Numbered from the stretch's first letter, positions 46,693-61,049 are shown. The stretch is DNA of 64,000 nucleotides from Dasypus novemcinctus (GCF_030445035.2 NC_080694.1:72245147-72309146); one strand, 5' to 3'. Notes: a model not told the origin generated them from the sequence alone. Made by a program: numbers and translations.

Positions 46693-47889
46693 AAAAAACC
46701 TGACTCAATTGTATGTTGTTTACAAGAGACCCATCTTAGATTAAAATATACAAACATGTTGAAAGTGAAAGAATGGAAAAATATTTCATGCAAATTGTTA
46801 TGAACAGCTCCACATTGGCTATACTAATATCAAACAGAATAGGTTTTAAGTAAAAATTTTTTACATGGACAAAGAATTACATTATTTATCAATAAAAGTG
46901 TCAATTAAAGAAGACTATTTAACAATTATAAACATAGATGCACCTTATGACAGAGATGTTCAATATTTTAAGAAAACATTGACAAGATTGAGGAAGAAAT
47001 AGACATTTCTACAATAATAGTTAAAGATTTCAATGCATCACTTTCAATATTGGATAGAACATCTAGACAGAAGAAATAAAGACCAGAGCACAATATACTA
47101 CTAGGTATAGCAGACATACGTGGAACACTTCCTTCAACAACAACTTTTCACGTAAACATGGATCATTCATCGGGATAGACTCTATGCTGGGGTACAAGAG
47201 AAGTCTCAATAACAATTTATTTCATACAAATTAAATTTTCCAACCACCAAAGAATCAATTTTCTAGAAAATTAGAAAAATAAGGAAATTAAACACTGTTA
47301 AACAACAATTTGGTTAAGAAGAAATTACAAGAGAAATTAGACAAGACTTTCAGAAAGATGAAAATAAAGTTTCCATACACCGAAACTATTGGATGATGTG
47401 AAAGCAGTGAACACAGGTAAATTTATAACTATGAGCATCAATATTTTAAAAAAGAAAGATCCCAAACTTAATACTCACCTTCACATTTGAGAATTAGGAA
47501 AGGAGCAATAAGTCCACCATGGAAAAAAGAATGAAATAATTAAGATTAAGGCTGAAAAATATGAAACTGAGTATAGAGGAGAAAAACAATTGAGAAAGTA
47601 AACAAAAGAAAAAGTTGGTTCTTTGAAAAGAAATCAGTAAAATTGATAACAATTTAGCTATGCTGACAAAGCAAAAAAGAAAAAATAGGCAAATAACTGA
47701 AATCAGAAATGAAAATGGTGGTATCATTACTGAACTTATAGAAATAAAAATAATTATAAAAGAATGCTATACGCAATTGTATGCCAGCAAATTAGACAAT
47801 CTAGACAAAATAGAAAAATTCCTAGAAATACCGGAATTATTTAAATTGACTGAAGAAGAAATAAGAAAGCTAAACAAGACTATAACAAT

Positions 47890-48205
47890 TACAGTGCTTG
47901 AGTCAAGCTCTATGATGCTGCAATGACGGGCAAATGACATTATACATTTTTCAAAGCCTATAAAACTGTACAGCACAAAATGTAAACCATAATGTAAAGT
48001 ATAGGTTTTGGTTAGTGTAGCAATGCTTCAATTTTGGTTCATCAATTGTGCCACATATACTACACTAAAGTAAGATGTTAGCAAAGAGGATACTATGAGT
48101 GTGGGGGCGTATGTGGGGAGTATAGAATTCCTATATTTTAGGTACAATATTTCTGTAAATGTAAACATAAAATTTCTCTAAAAATAAGGTGTATTATCAA
48201 AAAAA
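47890..48205 (+). mobile_element. L1M-like 3' end inserted in L1 ORF2
   Basis: Contains the L1 3'-UTR signature TGTAAACCATAATGTAAAG, then GGTTCATCAATTGTGCCACA, and ends in an A-rich tail at about 48200. ORF2 sequence of the host L1 continues on both sides. Left boundary approximate. Confidence 0.6.
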
Positions 48206-49285
48206 AAGAGTATTCTAGGACTTCATTAGGTTTCATTAATGAATTCTACCAAACAACTAAAGAATTAACATCAATCCTTCTCAAAGTCTTCCAAAGAATT
48301 CAAGAGGGGAGAGCAATTCCTAATCGTTCTATGGGCCTCGTATTGCTCTGAGACCAAAACCTAGTAAAGACATCACAAGAAAACATTACAGCCCAATTTC
48401 CCTTATGAAAAAAGATATGAAAACTTAGCAAAATACTAGCAAACTGAATCCAGGAGCATACTAAAAATATGCTTCATGACCAAGGGGATTTATCCCAGTA
48501 ATGCAAGTGTTGTTCAACATATGAAAATCAATCAATACAGTTCACATTATAAAGAAAGGAAAAAAAAACACCCACACGATTATCTCAATAGATAACAGAA
48601 AAGGTTTGCGACAAAATCCAGCACTGCTTCTTAATAAAACTACTCCTAAAACTAGGAATCTAAAGAGAACTTTCTCAACATGATAAAGGCTATTTATGAA
48701 GAATCCACAGCTAATATATTCATTGATGAAAGACAAAGCTTTCCCCCTAAGTTCAGACACAAGACCTTGATGCCTGCTTTTACCACTACTATTCAACATT
48801 GTACTAGAAGTTCTCGTCAAAGAAATTAGGGATGAAAAAGAATTAAAAGGCATCCAAATGGGGAAAGAGGAACTAAAACTATCTCTATTTACACAAAACA
48901 TGATCTTATATATAGAAAATCACAAGAAAATTATTGGTGCTAATAAAGGATTTCAGTCAAGTGGTAAGGCAAAAAATCAACACACAGAAACCAATCACGT
49001 TTTTATGCATTAGGAATCAACAATCTGAAGAGGAAATTGAGACAATATTTCTATTTACAATAGCATCTTAGATAACATCCAAGAATAAATTTAACCAAGG
49101 ATAAAAAAGACTTGTACAGTAAAAACTACAAAGCACTACTGAAAGAAGTTCTGTTAATAGCAGACCTAAATAAATGGCAAGGCATTACATGCTCATAGAC
49201 TGGAAGAATTGATATTGTTAAAATGCCAATATTATCCAAAGTGATATACAGATTCAATGCAAGCCTATCAAAATTGCAGTGATTT

Positions 49286-51170
49286 TTTTTTCATTTCAGA
49301 GAACTGGCCATTTATAGCATTTCTATTGTCATTTCATGAATCCTTTTTATGTACATATTTATATATATATATTTTATATATTCATACAATTGATATAACT
49401 ATTAAAGATAGGAAAAAAAATTTAAAAAAACCTTTTCAAATGTGCCATCCATTTCAAACCAGTATTAATATGGTGTGATCTACCATGGCATGTGTTTCCT
49501 ATTGATTCATATTTTTAGAAAATTTGGCTCAGCATTATAAAAATGCTTCAAATCTATACAACTGAAATAATAACACAAAACAATATAGTGAAATTAATCT
49601 CACATATCTGTATCCTCTGCAAATATAAATCTGCTTAAAGAAACAGACTCTCAGTCTGAATCAGAAAGGAAAGTCCAACTATGTGACGTATATAAGAAAC
49701 CTACTTGAGTCGAAATGATACATGGAGTTTCCACTTCCACAAATGTATGACAGACAAGATAGTCTTAAGAGCCCTCCCACTCAAAAACAACTAACTTCTG
49801 GATAAAGTATACTTTTTAATACAAGAATATCTCATAGTAAAGTAAGAAAAATCTACAAAAAGTCCTCCATCTAATCATACGTAGACAATGTGAGTTGAGA
49901 TCAGAACTGTGAGCTGTAAGCAAATAAAAAGGTAGGGTAACCTTAAGGGAAAGTGAAATATTATATTTGAAATCAAGACCTTATTCTGTGGGCAGGAGTG
50001 GGAGGAACAAATATATTAATTCCAAAATAATACATGAAATCAGGAAGTGTTTAGGGAGATTTCATTTTGGTAGTCTCCTCTGTATACAGGTAGAAATGAA
50101 TGAAAACATTCTCAATTTAGGGTTCAGAATTTCCATCTTAAGACCATCAAATGTAAGTTGATAATCAAAGATAATAAAATGCCTAAAGAAATAAACTAAT
50201 ATTAGTAAAAATCAACAAAAATAGCTAACTATATATTTAGATACCCAAGAACTCCAGACATTAGAATTATTTGACTCAGAATATAAAACAAGTAAGTATT
50301 AAATAATCAAAGAAATAAAGACAAGAATTACAAAAAACATACAAGCAGAAGGAATGATCTAAAACTGTCAGTTTTAAATGGAAATTTAAAATTAAAGATA
50401 ATTGATTAAAAAAGAAACAATGGAGAGTTTAAATTAAAGCTTTTCTTTTCATTTGAAAGGAGATTAAAGGAGGATACATTGTAGAAACTAGCCAGAATAT
50501 GGCCTTAGAAGACAGTGATTGATAATATAAAGGAAAAGTTAAGAGATGCAGAAGATAGAATGCGTAAAGTCTAATACAGTTCTAATCAAAGCAAAAGAGA
50601 GAAAGAGCAAGAGAGAGAGAATACAGAGCAGGGAGCAAAGGAAATAAGAATTTTATACAAAGTAAGTATACACAGATAAAGGACGCTCATTAAAAAATAA
50701 AGAAATCTGCTCCTGAACATAGTATACAGAGTCTTTATAGCAGCAAAAACAAAGGGATTATCTTAAAAGCATCAGGACAGGAAAAGCATCATCCTATAAA
50801 GCATGACAATTAGATTGACATCAGATTTCTAAAATAAAAAACAAACAAAAAGGAACACAGAATTCAGTGTGAAAATATTCTCAAAATATTGACAGAAAAG
50901 AACTGTCAATTTTGGATTTTCTACCAAGCAAACAGTCAAAAATGAAGATGAAAAAGGAGATATTTTCTAATAATAATGTCTTAAAGCCTACTATCAATAC
51001 ACTTTCATTAAAGAAGCTTTGAAAGATAGTGCTCTGTAGAGCACAAAAATAATCTTAAAAATATTGTACAAGATAGCATAGTGAGAGGAGATATTGTTAA
51101 AATATAGCCAAATATAAAGAAACATTTTCTCATTCAAACAGTGGTAATATGATAATAATTATGATAAATA
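49286..51170 (+). repeat. L1/HAL1-like ORF1 remnant and AT-rich sequence
   Basis: 49286-49500 is AT-rich with a TATATATATA run. About 49500-51170 is A-rich and similar to L1/HAL1 ORF1 and inter-ORF sequence (e.g. TACCAAGCAAACAGTCAAAA, AATGAAGATGAAAAAGGAGA at 50920-50960). No intact frame. Confidence 0.4.
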
Positions 51171-53330
51171 TCTGATTTATGGTGTCTTAGTTAAGGCTTC
51201 CCCCTAAGCAGATCCTATTAAAAGTTTCAAGTGCAAATAGATATATGGGAGTTGATTCTAGAAAATACTAGAGAGAAATGAGAAAGTGAGACAAAGAGGG
51301 GAGGGATGCTGCAAAAGTGTGTATTGTCATGCAAGTTACCACTGTGCACAATGGAACTTCATCTTACAAAGGTTTTCTGGGTAGCAGTTCAGAACATGCG
51401 CTTTATGTTTATCCTGCTTGACAGGCAATGTGGTATTTATTCACCAGTGCCAACCAGTTGTTGGTTGAGGACTGTTCCTAGGAGTTTTTAATGCCTAAGC
51501 ACTTTCATCTTGTCCTGCACACAGACTCCAGTGGTCAGAGTCTTCATTGAAAGCTCAGAGTTGAAGATCAGAATCTAGGGTGACCAAGAATTGAATCTGA
51601 AATAGCATTGGAGAGCATGACTGTGAGTCAGGAGGTCAAATTGCTGAAAAACATGGTATAATGACTTTAACATTAGTTGTGAAAGGTCACATTTCCAAAA
51701 GATGTATTTCTGAAGATTCATTCACTATAGCTAATTTAATTTAGATTCAAGGTGATATCATGTAGCAATCATATAACAGTAGTGGATATTCTCTGACTCT
51801 GCTGTGAGATCCATTTCTTTCACTTGTTCCCTGCGTTATGTACTATTTAGGACTCTCTCTTGCACCGAACTATAGATTGGTAGGACAAAATGGTAGGTTA
51901 ATTCAAAGTTAGGTTCTGCAGACACACACTGACCATTGTTAGGGGCCTGGAAAAGTAACTTGCCTTTCTCCTCCATTCCAAAAATGATAAACATGACATT
52001 CAATTATCACATTTCCCTTATCTTTATGTCACATAACAGAAGGTTTCTTCTATTTTTAAAAACAGAAATATTGCAAATCAACATGCATGAACATTTTCTT
52101 ACTACATGTAATAAAATATATAAAGACAGGAGAATGTCTTACTCTTTATTATCTGCTTTTTTTATGACTTATATAAATCATCTACTGAAAATGTAACAGC
52201 CTGAGTCTCAAGGCACTAATTGATATTTTCAAGTCCATGTGCTTTTAGGTGAGGAATTTGGAAAACAGTCAAGGTCTTGGCCCAGTGGGACAGATTTTCT
52301 AAAGACCTCCTGGCACATAATTGGAAATACTATGTTCACATACACTCACGTTTTCTTAAATATACTCATTAAGGAAAGTAAGCTTGTCCCAGTATTGTCA
52401 ATATTGTTTGTTATTGACAAATTCCCATATCTTGGCTTTTTAATAATGCAACCAATATGTCCTGAGTGCTGTGTGAAAAACATCTTAATAATTCTTTCTC
52501 TTTTAACTTATAATCTTAATTTAGTGAATATATTGAGTTTAAGGTATAAAGAAAAGTTTCCTTCATTTACACCTTTTGGCTGATATTTGGTGAGAGCAAT
52601 CAGAAATTTTATCAGCGGTGATCTTGCTATTTCTTTGCTATAGCTTGATGTTTACATCATTCTTTGTTTTTCATCTTTTCCTTTTCTTCATTCTTCTTTG
52701 CCCCTTTTCCTGTTGTGTTGGAACTTTACTGCCATCTTATACTGCAAAGTAAAGTGCATGTTGCAAGAGGTAGTGAAGAATTAATTGCTGAAAAGAGCCC
52801 AGTTTCTGAAGGACTTTTTGAAGCAGAGTTGCAATAATCACTGCAGACTGATTGTACGAGATATTTTTAAAAATTGAGATGAAATTCACAAAACAGCAGA
52901 ATCTTTTAAAAGAAAAATAAAACTTCTATTTTTAAGTTATTATTAATTTGGTTTTCTCATAACTGAAACTTATCCTACCTGTTACCTGATATAGCAATTA
53001 TTTTACCAACAAATTGAATTAAGGATTAGATATAAATGTGTTAAAAATTAACTTTTCCTCATAGAGAAATTTAAAGTTATTACTTTCTTCTTTAAATTAA
53101 ACTTGTTTAATTTAGTATTAAAGAATCAGAGAGTAAGAGAATAGTAAATTTGTTTCCAAGGTATGTTACCTGGAAGACAACTTTTATTGCTCATATGGCC
53201 TCTGTCCTCACCTGTGAGTTTAAGTTGCCTTTACTTATTTTTGTTTCTTATCACTTAATTTTTTTATATTAAAACATTTTAAATTTACTATGCATATTTA
53301 AATTTTAGACAGGTACTAGGTACCTGCACT
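51171..53330. other. Gene-free stretch
   Basis: No recognised gene. About 51180-51540 may be an old, unidentified LTR-like repeat (GGGAGTTGATTCTAG... start). The 114-codon frame at 52239-52583 has no family features and is probably chance. Confidence 0.4.
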
Positions 53331-53334
53331 TTCC

Positions 53335-54157
53335 TCTGTAGGTTGAGTTTGCACTTCAGTTAATATGTCTGTTCAATAGCTTATTGTAAAACGTTCTCTT
53401 AAGTGAAGAGTTGAAGACGGACCCTCTAATCCTCATACAAGACGTGGCTGGGTGGCCTGAAGATCATGAACCCTGACACTTTATACTGGAAATAAATACG
53501 TGCTCTTGGAATAAGAGGGCCCTCGCTCACATCTATGCAGTAGCCAAATCTGTGCAGCTTGACTATTCTCTCAGGGTTCTGAGATGCCTTCTCTTTTGTA
53601 CCTGTTGTGCTGAAATATTTCTAATGCCACTTTTGCATCAATTTCCAGAGTTTCAAATGGAAGATCTTTATAAAGGAAAGTATGAGCATCTTTCGTGAAG
53701 GAATGCAGGTTCTCTATGTAGGCATCCATTCATCAAGTCTCTTATCCAAAACTGTATCATAGCAAAGCCTTGTGATCTTTGAAGGAAGGAGTTTAACTCA
53801 CAGGGCTCTGTCACAGGCTTGTACACATGCCAAGGCTGTCTGTCCACAAGGGCCAGGATGAGCTTGTCTCAGTACCACATCTGTAAACACACGGCACAGC
53901 TCTAAGGAGTTGAAATGTTTTTACTCATCGCAAAGACAATGCTGGGGTCGGTTCCCCAAAGTGTTTAGCTTCAGTCTTCTCAGTCTGGGGAGTTAATGAC
54001 AACTGCCTGTCTTTCTCCTTATTAAAGAACTCATCCTGCACATCTAGCAATCCTGTTGGTGATGGCTGTGAACCTGGTGATGTGGCTGTAAATCTCCAGC
54101 CGCCGGCTGTGGGAGGTCGTCCCTGACCGCTATGGCCATTGCCTCCATTGCAGCCAT
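53335..54157 (-). pseudogene. MRPL39: Processed pseudogene of mitochondrial ribosomal protein L39
   Basis: The minus strand, read across shifting frames, matches MRPL39 (large subunit of the mitochondrial ribosome). Recognisable stretches: MEAMA at the start (54148); [31 protein letters not shown] (about 54030-53960); [53 protein letters not shown]; and DVSEGPLIP. All lie in about 0.8 kb without introns, so it is a retrocopy. Several stops and frameshifts break it. A block of about 40 codons between LVDRQP...FKD and YDTVLD is missing, possibly a skipped exon in the source transcript or a later deletion. The end at about 53335 is approximate; no clear poly-A tail or target duplication was found. 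The parental gene should be elsewhere in the genome. Confidence 0.88.
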
Positions 54158-56539
54158 GGAAAAACGCATCACTTAAATTTTAATATCAACAAAAATTTAG
54201 CCCTTGGCTCTTTGCTTTATCTCATGCTCCATAGTCTTCTTTATTTCCATGGTCCAGATAGGACATTTTTGTCAAATAACATAAACAGGTGAAACCATTA
54301 CCAATTTCTCAGTACCAGTTTAATATGTTCAAATGCTGTTTGTAGACTTCTGTCTGAAAATTAATAACAAGAGCAATCACTTATTCAGCTCTTTATGTGG
54401 CAATCCCTGTCCTTGTGTCTTGCATACAAATTTTAAAATTGCCTTATTTAATTCAGTATACTGATAGAACCTCAAAACCAGTCTTATTGAAAGTTCACTC
54501 TTTTGCCCAAATTAGTTTTCCCTCTAGATTTAGCCATTTCAGTCTTAAACCTTTCTGACCCAAAATTTAATCATCAACTCTTCTTTGATTCTTCTCTTCA
54601 CTTTGTCCTAAAAATACATGTGACACTAAGACTTAGCTAATTTTTCTTCAGTGTTTACATTTTTACCCTTTCCTTTTCTTTCTGTTTCCTTTCATACTCA
54701 AACTCTTCTCACTTCACAACTACACCATTGAATTAACTTCCAAGTGAATTGCCTTGCTTTCAGAATTTATTTTTAAGAAAATCCTGCACACAGTCCTTCA
54801 ATTAATTTTCTTAAAATAGTGTTTCTCCCCGTACACTCTTTTAACTTAAACTCTTAAATAATGCCATATTGTTTAGAAGATTACTCTAAATTTCTTAATG
54901 TGAGATACTGTCTTCCATGATCTGTATTCAGGCAAAGAGTGATAAATATTTACCAGAAAATCAAATGAGATACCTAATTTAAAGTTGAGTTTAGACCAGA
55001 TATCTGAGTGAGAGTGAAGTCTTGGACTTTTGTCCTGTGTGACGTTGGCAATGTTCAAAACTTAAGGGCAATAAAGGTTTTCTTCAAGCTGTTTTTTAGA
55101 CTTAATATTTTCCAGTGATTTTAAAACAACATGCTGATTGGGACAAAGGTCACCTTTTCTTTACATTCTCATTAACGAAAATTTATAACTATTATTTCTC
55201 TTTGGTCAATAGCAGTTTGAAGGCGGTGTTAAATGTCATGTAATTTGAAAAGGAATGTGTGATGTGTGAAAAGTCCTCCAAAGCAGTCTCTCTTTGGGCA
55301 AGATCCTTGTCAACAGTCATGAAGGATTATACAGTTCATCTGAGACTTCCTGTTTCAACTCCCTGAAGCAGCATGTCCTGCCTCTCTAACTCTCAGAGCG
55401 CTGGCACACACCTAGGGATGCCTGGTTCTCACAAGTGATTCAAATAGTACAGAATCCCTAGGGGTGATCATCTGTCACTCGAGGAGCCCAAAAAACAGCT
55501 TCACATCAGGCCTTGGGAATTTGAATTTTAGGCCCTACTTACATGCTCTTGTTTCTACTGTAGACAAGCATGTTTCTTCTTTTTTGAGACCTTAGATTTT
55601 TATTTTCTTCAACCATGCTCTTTGAATAACAACAGGGAATGCTTAGGAAGAAAGGACATTATGGAGCTCATGTAAGGAAGGTGATCAAGCTGTCTGTTTC
55701 TCTAGCCCAAGTGAATGTGCACTACGTTGCTTCCTTCAGAGTGTTATTTCTTAGCGACTGGAAAGATGTTTAGGTCTCCAAAATATTTGCTTCATCTGCT
55801 CTGCTGATGTTCTGAATTGTTTTTAGGAAGGGATGAATCTTTTAGTCCATGACAGTGAGAAGGCAAAATCCCATTGGGTGATAAAACCTATTGGCTTCCT
55901 AACCATCAGTGACAGTTACCAGGTACATAGTCTATAAGGAACAGGGAAAAGAAATAGATTAGCTTGGAGAGCCAGTTTCATACAGCGAAGTTGTTTATGT
56001 AGAAGAGGGAGCTAATGTTTTCTGTGGTTCCAAAGAGCAGAACTAAGATCAAATAGGTGGAATAACAACAGCAATGTTCACGTTTTATTTTTCTTCTCCA
56101 CTATCCACTGTGGTTAGGTTTAACATGCATTACATCACTGAATCCTCACCATTACCTGTGAGGGAGGTATTGCCATTTTCATTAGGGAGGAGGCATTTTA
56201 TAGCTTGTTAGAGGTTACAGTACTAATATGTAAGCGTGAAACAGTGATAACCAGGCATCACAACCTGTTGCAGGGGTTCCAAGAGTTTTAGAGAGGCAGA
56301 ACATGCTGCTTCAGGGGATCAAAAAAGAATCTCAACTCGCACTAATATTTTAGTGTTCATAGCTGGTAAGTGGAGGGGCCTGGGATTGGCCATCTTGCCA
56401 GTTGTGATGGTTAAAGCACAGTGAAAAGAAGAATTTTCTGCTTGGATTTGTAAAGACAGAATTCTTTTTAGAGAATATTGATAAATACTCTATTTCAGTT
56501 TGGATTGTAACTCAGCAAAGCAACTGTAGAGGGTATTTC
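54158..56539. other. Gene-free stretch with a MIR
   Basis: Mostly unrecognised AT-rich sequence. About 56095-56240 is a MIR on the plus strand: CACTGAATCCTCACCATTAC, then GTGAGGGAGGTATTGCCATT, then AGGTTACAG. No coding potential seen. Confidence 0.5.
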
Positions 56540-56894
56540 TTTTTTTTAAGATTTCTCTCCCCCTATCCCCAACCCCGCCAGTCGTCTGCTCTCTGTGTCC
56601 ATTCGCTGCATGCTCCTCCGTGGCCGCTTCTATCCTTATCAGCCGCACTGGGAATCTGTGTTTCTTTCTGTAGCGTCATCTTATTGTGTCAGCTCTCTGT
56701 GTGTGGCGCCATTCCTGGGGAGGCTGCACACTCTTTCACGCTGGGTGGCTCTCCTTATGGGGTGCATTCCTTTTTCGTGGGGCTCCCCTATGCTGGGGAC
56801 ACCGCTGTGTGGCATAGCACTCACTGTGCGCATCAGCACTGTGCATGGACCAGCTCCACACGGGTCAAGGAGGCCCGGGGGCCTGAACTGGGGA
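56540..56894 (-). mobile_element. DAS-type SINE, slightly 5'-truncated
   Basis: Minus-strand body with T-rich left end. The head stops near the B box at the right. Exact 15-bp target duplication TGTAGAGGGTATTTC at 56525-56539 and 56895-56909. Confidence 0.86.
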
Positions 56895-56909
56895 TGTAGA
56901 GGGTATTTC

Positions 56910-59900
56910 AGTGGCTGGACGGGATGACCTTTAAGGCTTCTTCCAAATCAGAACTTCTAGGATTTTACTATCCCCCATGCTGTAAGTCCCATGAGAGATG
57001 GCCCAAGATATACCCTTGAATTTTCAGCCCCAAGCATAAAGCCTGGCATGCAATACCTTTCCACTTACTCTGTTTAGCGCTGGCTTAGTTAGGTTCCAGT
57101 ACAGGGAAGAGATAGAGATTGTTAGTGAGGGAGTTAAAGGCAGGGTCTCTCAGGATTCCTGCTCTTATTTGTGGTTTCTCAGCTGTGTTTAATGCTATGG
57201 GTTGTAGAAAATTCACTGATTATGGGAAGTGCTCCACTATGAAAATTGTTTCCTTTGTTTATTACTCTAAACATCCTACAAAACACCCTCGTGTGTCAAA
57301 CAACATAACTAAACCCCTATCCAAATGGGAATTTCAGTTTCTTATTTGTAGACAGGGCAAAGTATGGGATGCTGCATAGGAAAGATTGTTGTATAAACGC
57401 TTTCAGATCAGATCCAAAACTTTAATATTGATTGAAAATCTGGAAGGTAGTTTATACTTTTCCTTAGCGCTAGGCCTCAAGTTTTGGGTTTTCTGTTTCT
57501 TTGTCTTCCATTTGGTTTTCCTCTGAGATGGAATTTGGCCACGTAGATTAATTCGTAAGGGATCTCCTTCACAAAGAGCTTATTTTTTTATGATACTCAA
57601 ACAAGGTACAGCTTTCATGAAGCTAAGTAGAAATAAACAATGATTTATGTTGATTAAATGTATTTTTAGTTACTCCATACACTATTTAAAAGGCAGGATT
57701 CTCAGTTTTAATCTCTGCATCACTAATATTTCCTTTGTTTGTACTTCCTGCTTCACTGTTTCTAGATCTCTGGGTCTGGAGATGTGTTATGGAAAGAAAC
57801 AAGTAGTTTGACCAACTTAGAGAAAAGTACTTTATTAATTACAAAGAAAAGCCAAATAAAATGTATTATTTAATCTTGTATTACCAATTGCCATTTTAAT
57901 TACTATGTTGTTTTTTTTGAAAAGAAAGTAAGAAAGAAACAAAAAAAGTCCTATCCAAGTTTTTTTTTTTCCTTCTTATTTTAACAAATGGAATTATATC
58001 ATATAGACAAAATGCTGTCTTAGGTCCAAAAGATCCAGGTTTAGTTTGTGCATGAATGCATATAAATCTTCACTTCAATCACAAGTAATTAAAACTTTTC
58101 ATGGATCTGGTGAGATTTAGAAAGGGTTAAAGTCAATGGACCTTGGTCTTATTAAAACCAGTTTTCACACAAGAATTATTTCAAACTGCATTTTATTTCA
58201 GATTTGTTCTCTGAGTTGTAATATTCTATGACTGTTATTGAAGAACTTAATTTAGTTGGTTCATTAATTATGATATCACATTGCCAAAATCATTGGTGGG
58301 AAATTATTTTTTGTTGTTTTTTCTTCATCACACTAAGCCATCAGTGTGGATAATTAGTCAAACTAAACTGATATTTTTATGTCATAAAATCCAAAGTTTT
58401 TTTTAGAATTTTAGAGACAATTCTTATGATTTTACATATAGATCAATTCATAAAATTTAAATAACCTTCCCAGTTTGAACAACAAGTGGGTGATAGAACT
58501 GATGATAATACACAGAACACCTGATTCTTCTGTCAAGAAAGGGGCTCTTTCATTTATATCATATTGTTTCTGAACATCAAAGGTTTTCTCCTTTATATTA
58601 ACTTACTGTATTCAGAATATTAAAAAGTTGCAAATTGAAAAACATATCAAAGGTTTAATCATGTTCATATTAATGAACACTTCCTAGAAATGTACTTTCA
58701 GAAAATAATAAAAATGTATAGAATTATTTATGTAATTGAATGTTCATCATTGTCATTTATAATAGAAAATTGGGAAAAAAAATCCTTCATCAAGGTTTGA
58801 GTTTTATAAAGTATGATGCATCCATTTAATGGATCTCCATATAGCTATTAAAACTTAGTATAGAAAAATTCTAAAGACAGGAGAAATATCACAATATATT
58901 GTAGGATACAAAGTTATGTATAGTCATCTCCATTTTGAACAAGTATGCAAAGAAAATTTATTGCACGGTTATATGCAAAAGTACTCAGTGAACCTTGGCA
59001 AGTTTCTATAAAAGAACAATAGAAAACTTTTATTTAAAGAAGATGCTAGCTACTACCTATTGATTTAATTTTTTTAAAAATGTCCATCTTCAAATACTGT
59101 ATAACCCAAAGAATTCATTTTAATAGGCTTTAAGTATTCTGGATTTAGGAAGGGAGAAAAGTCACAAACAATAGCTGAACTTGATGTTTATGAACAAAAA
59201 GATGCAACTATTTACCCATTTTCATGAAGATAATTGAGGTGAGTATCTAGCAATCGGATTGGGTATGACTGAACTTACCGTTATGTGTTGACTGTTTTCT
59301 CTGCAGCCAATAGTCCATATTAGTATAGTTAGGAGTTGATAAATATTTTTGACAGAATTAATTAGTGAGGTATAGTGACTCAGAGTACTTGATCTGAGTT
59401 AGTCCCATGCTCTTGACTAGGCAAAGAGATGCTTTGTAGGAGTTGGGAAGTACACAGTTAAGCACTAGTGAAAGATGCTCAAAAAACACCCATTTATTGA
59501 CTCTATAATTATTGTTCAGAGTCCAAGGTGACCTTGGTGACAACACCTTTTAAAGAGAGAGGGCTGAATTTAAAATTACCTGCTCTAGTGGACAGGCCAT
59601 ATTGAATGTAAAAGAGTATCATAATGTTATACAATGTTGGGAAACCTAAGATATCTAAGTGTTCTACTCCCTACTTTGTTCATGGTAGGAATTGCTATTG
59701 ATCTTTGTACTGTTCTCATTTCCGAGTCAAGATATAACCCTATATAATTCTTTAACAGTTCTCTAGATGATCACTGCCCTTTCATCAGAGCTGATATATA
59801 CCTATTTTGATCTTAGATAAGAGGAAGATTGCAGGATGTGGACAGGCTATTTGAGGCTACTTGTGACAAAGTATTTGATGTGGGTTTTTTTTCACCAAAC

Positions 59901-60489
59901 CTGGGGCATGAAAGATGTTAGTTTTTCTCGTCTCAGGTGTTCTGTCCACTGGGGAATGATTTCAATGACCAACTCCATCGATGTCATCCTTATTTGTAAG
60001 TTATAGAGCCAGAGATTATAGGGATCTCTTCCAGGCAATACTAGCTAGCCTCCACACCAATTATTTTATGAAGTTCAACAAGGGATATAGTATCACATCC
60101 TCTCTTCCTCCTCCATCATTTTTAAAACTGCTGCTGTGGTTAAAACTACAATATAGGGAATGTTCTTTTTGCAAATACAGCAGGGGAGGGTAACTGGTAC
60201 AAGGTGTTGGTTGTGGAGTTGTGTAAGAGACAGGGTGCACATGAGGCAGACTTCTACGGACTATGTAAGTGTTCATCTTGTCATAATATGTTGTATCAGT
60301 AGGTAGAGAGCCACATAATAAACAAAAAAACAAAAAAAATTTAAGCTCCCGTCTTCTGTAGTCCTGCTATGTTCTCAATTTGAGGGACAAGAATCTCTCA
60401 AGAACATAGAAATAGAATAAAAGATAACAGACCAATATGTGAAGCCCTCAATATTATTGCAAGTAACTCTGAATCTTATTCTTCAAAAA
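56910..60489. other. Gene-free stretch
   Basis: No recognised gene or dated repeat. The sequence is AT-rich with scattered homopolymer runs (T12 at 57960). Short frames (up to 86 codons at 57119-57379) lack protein-like features. This is the least repeat-dense part of the window. Confidence 0.45.
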
Positions 60490-60890
60490 TTGAAGCTTAG
60501 TAGTTACCATAGGTTCTGAGGGGTGGGGGAGGGTAAAATAGAATAGATGGAATATATGGCATTTTGGAGCAATGGAATTGTTCTACATGATCTTGCAATA
60601 ATGAGTGCAGGCCATTTTAAAATCTGTGAAAACCTATATAAGTGTAAACCATAGTGTAAAATGTGAAACCATAATGTAAAGCATTGATTCTTGTTAGCAG
60701 CAAGGCTTCGATATTTGTACATCAATTGTAACACATGTACCATCTGCATGTAAAATGTTATGAAGAAGAGAGAGGGGGGAAAGGCGAGGGCATTGGGTAT
60801 ATGGGAATCCCCTGTATTCTCTCCCTGACTTTTCTGTAACCCAAAGCTTATTTGAAGATGAAATGAAAGAAATAAGACACTGCGGAAATA
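60490..60890 (+). repeat. L1M-like 3' end
   Basis: Carries the L1 3'-UTR signature: GGTTCTGAGGGGTGGGGGAG, then GTGTAAACCATAGTGTAAAA, then TACATCAATTGTAACACATG, and an A-rich end. No coding part of ORF2 is attached. Compare 47890-48205 and 62340-62690. Confidence 0.6.
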
Positions 60891-61049
60891 TACAGAAGAA
60901 AATATCACTGTACATATAAGATATCAGATTTTATAGAGATGAAAGACAAAAGTGTCTAAAAATTTTTTTTATTTAAAATTTTAAAAAATTTGAATTTTGT
61001 TATTTAAAAACTAATATTGTTTCATTTTCTATTATTTTTATTTAGTTGT
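60891..61049. other. AT-rich spacer
   Basis: A/T homopolymer-rich sequence between two L1 3' ends; nothing recognised. Confidence 0.4.

Larger units (their letters stand above)
43601..49285 (+). mobile_element. L1 element, nearly complete to ORF2 RT, heavily interrupted
   Basis: Plus-strand L1 carrying ORF1 (about 43690-45160, e.g. coiled-coil KNLKNEVDMIKKNEMEIL-type coding and a CATACCAATACATGCA motif) and ORF2 endonuclease to RT (about 45715-49285, e.g. the sense of LYASKLDNLDKIEKFLEIPE at 47780-47840 and the CTATTCAACATTGTACTAGA RT region near 48790). All frames are broken. Interrupting elements: LTR-like insert 44117-44680, solo LTR 45166-45712, SINE 46285-46692 and an L1 3' end at about 47890-48205. 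The L1 stops abruptly near 49285, so its own C-terminal part and 3' UTR are missing. Confidence 0.72.
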
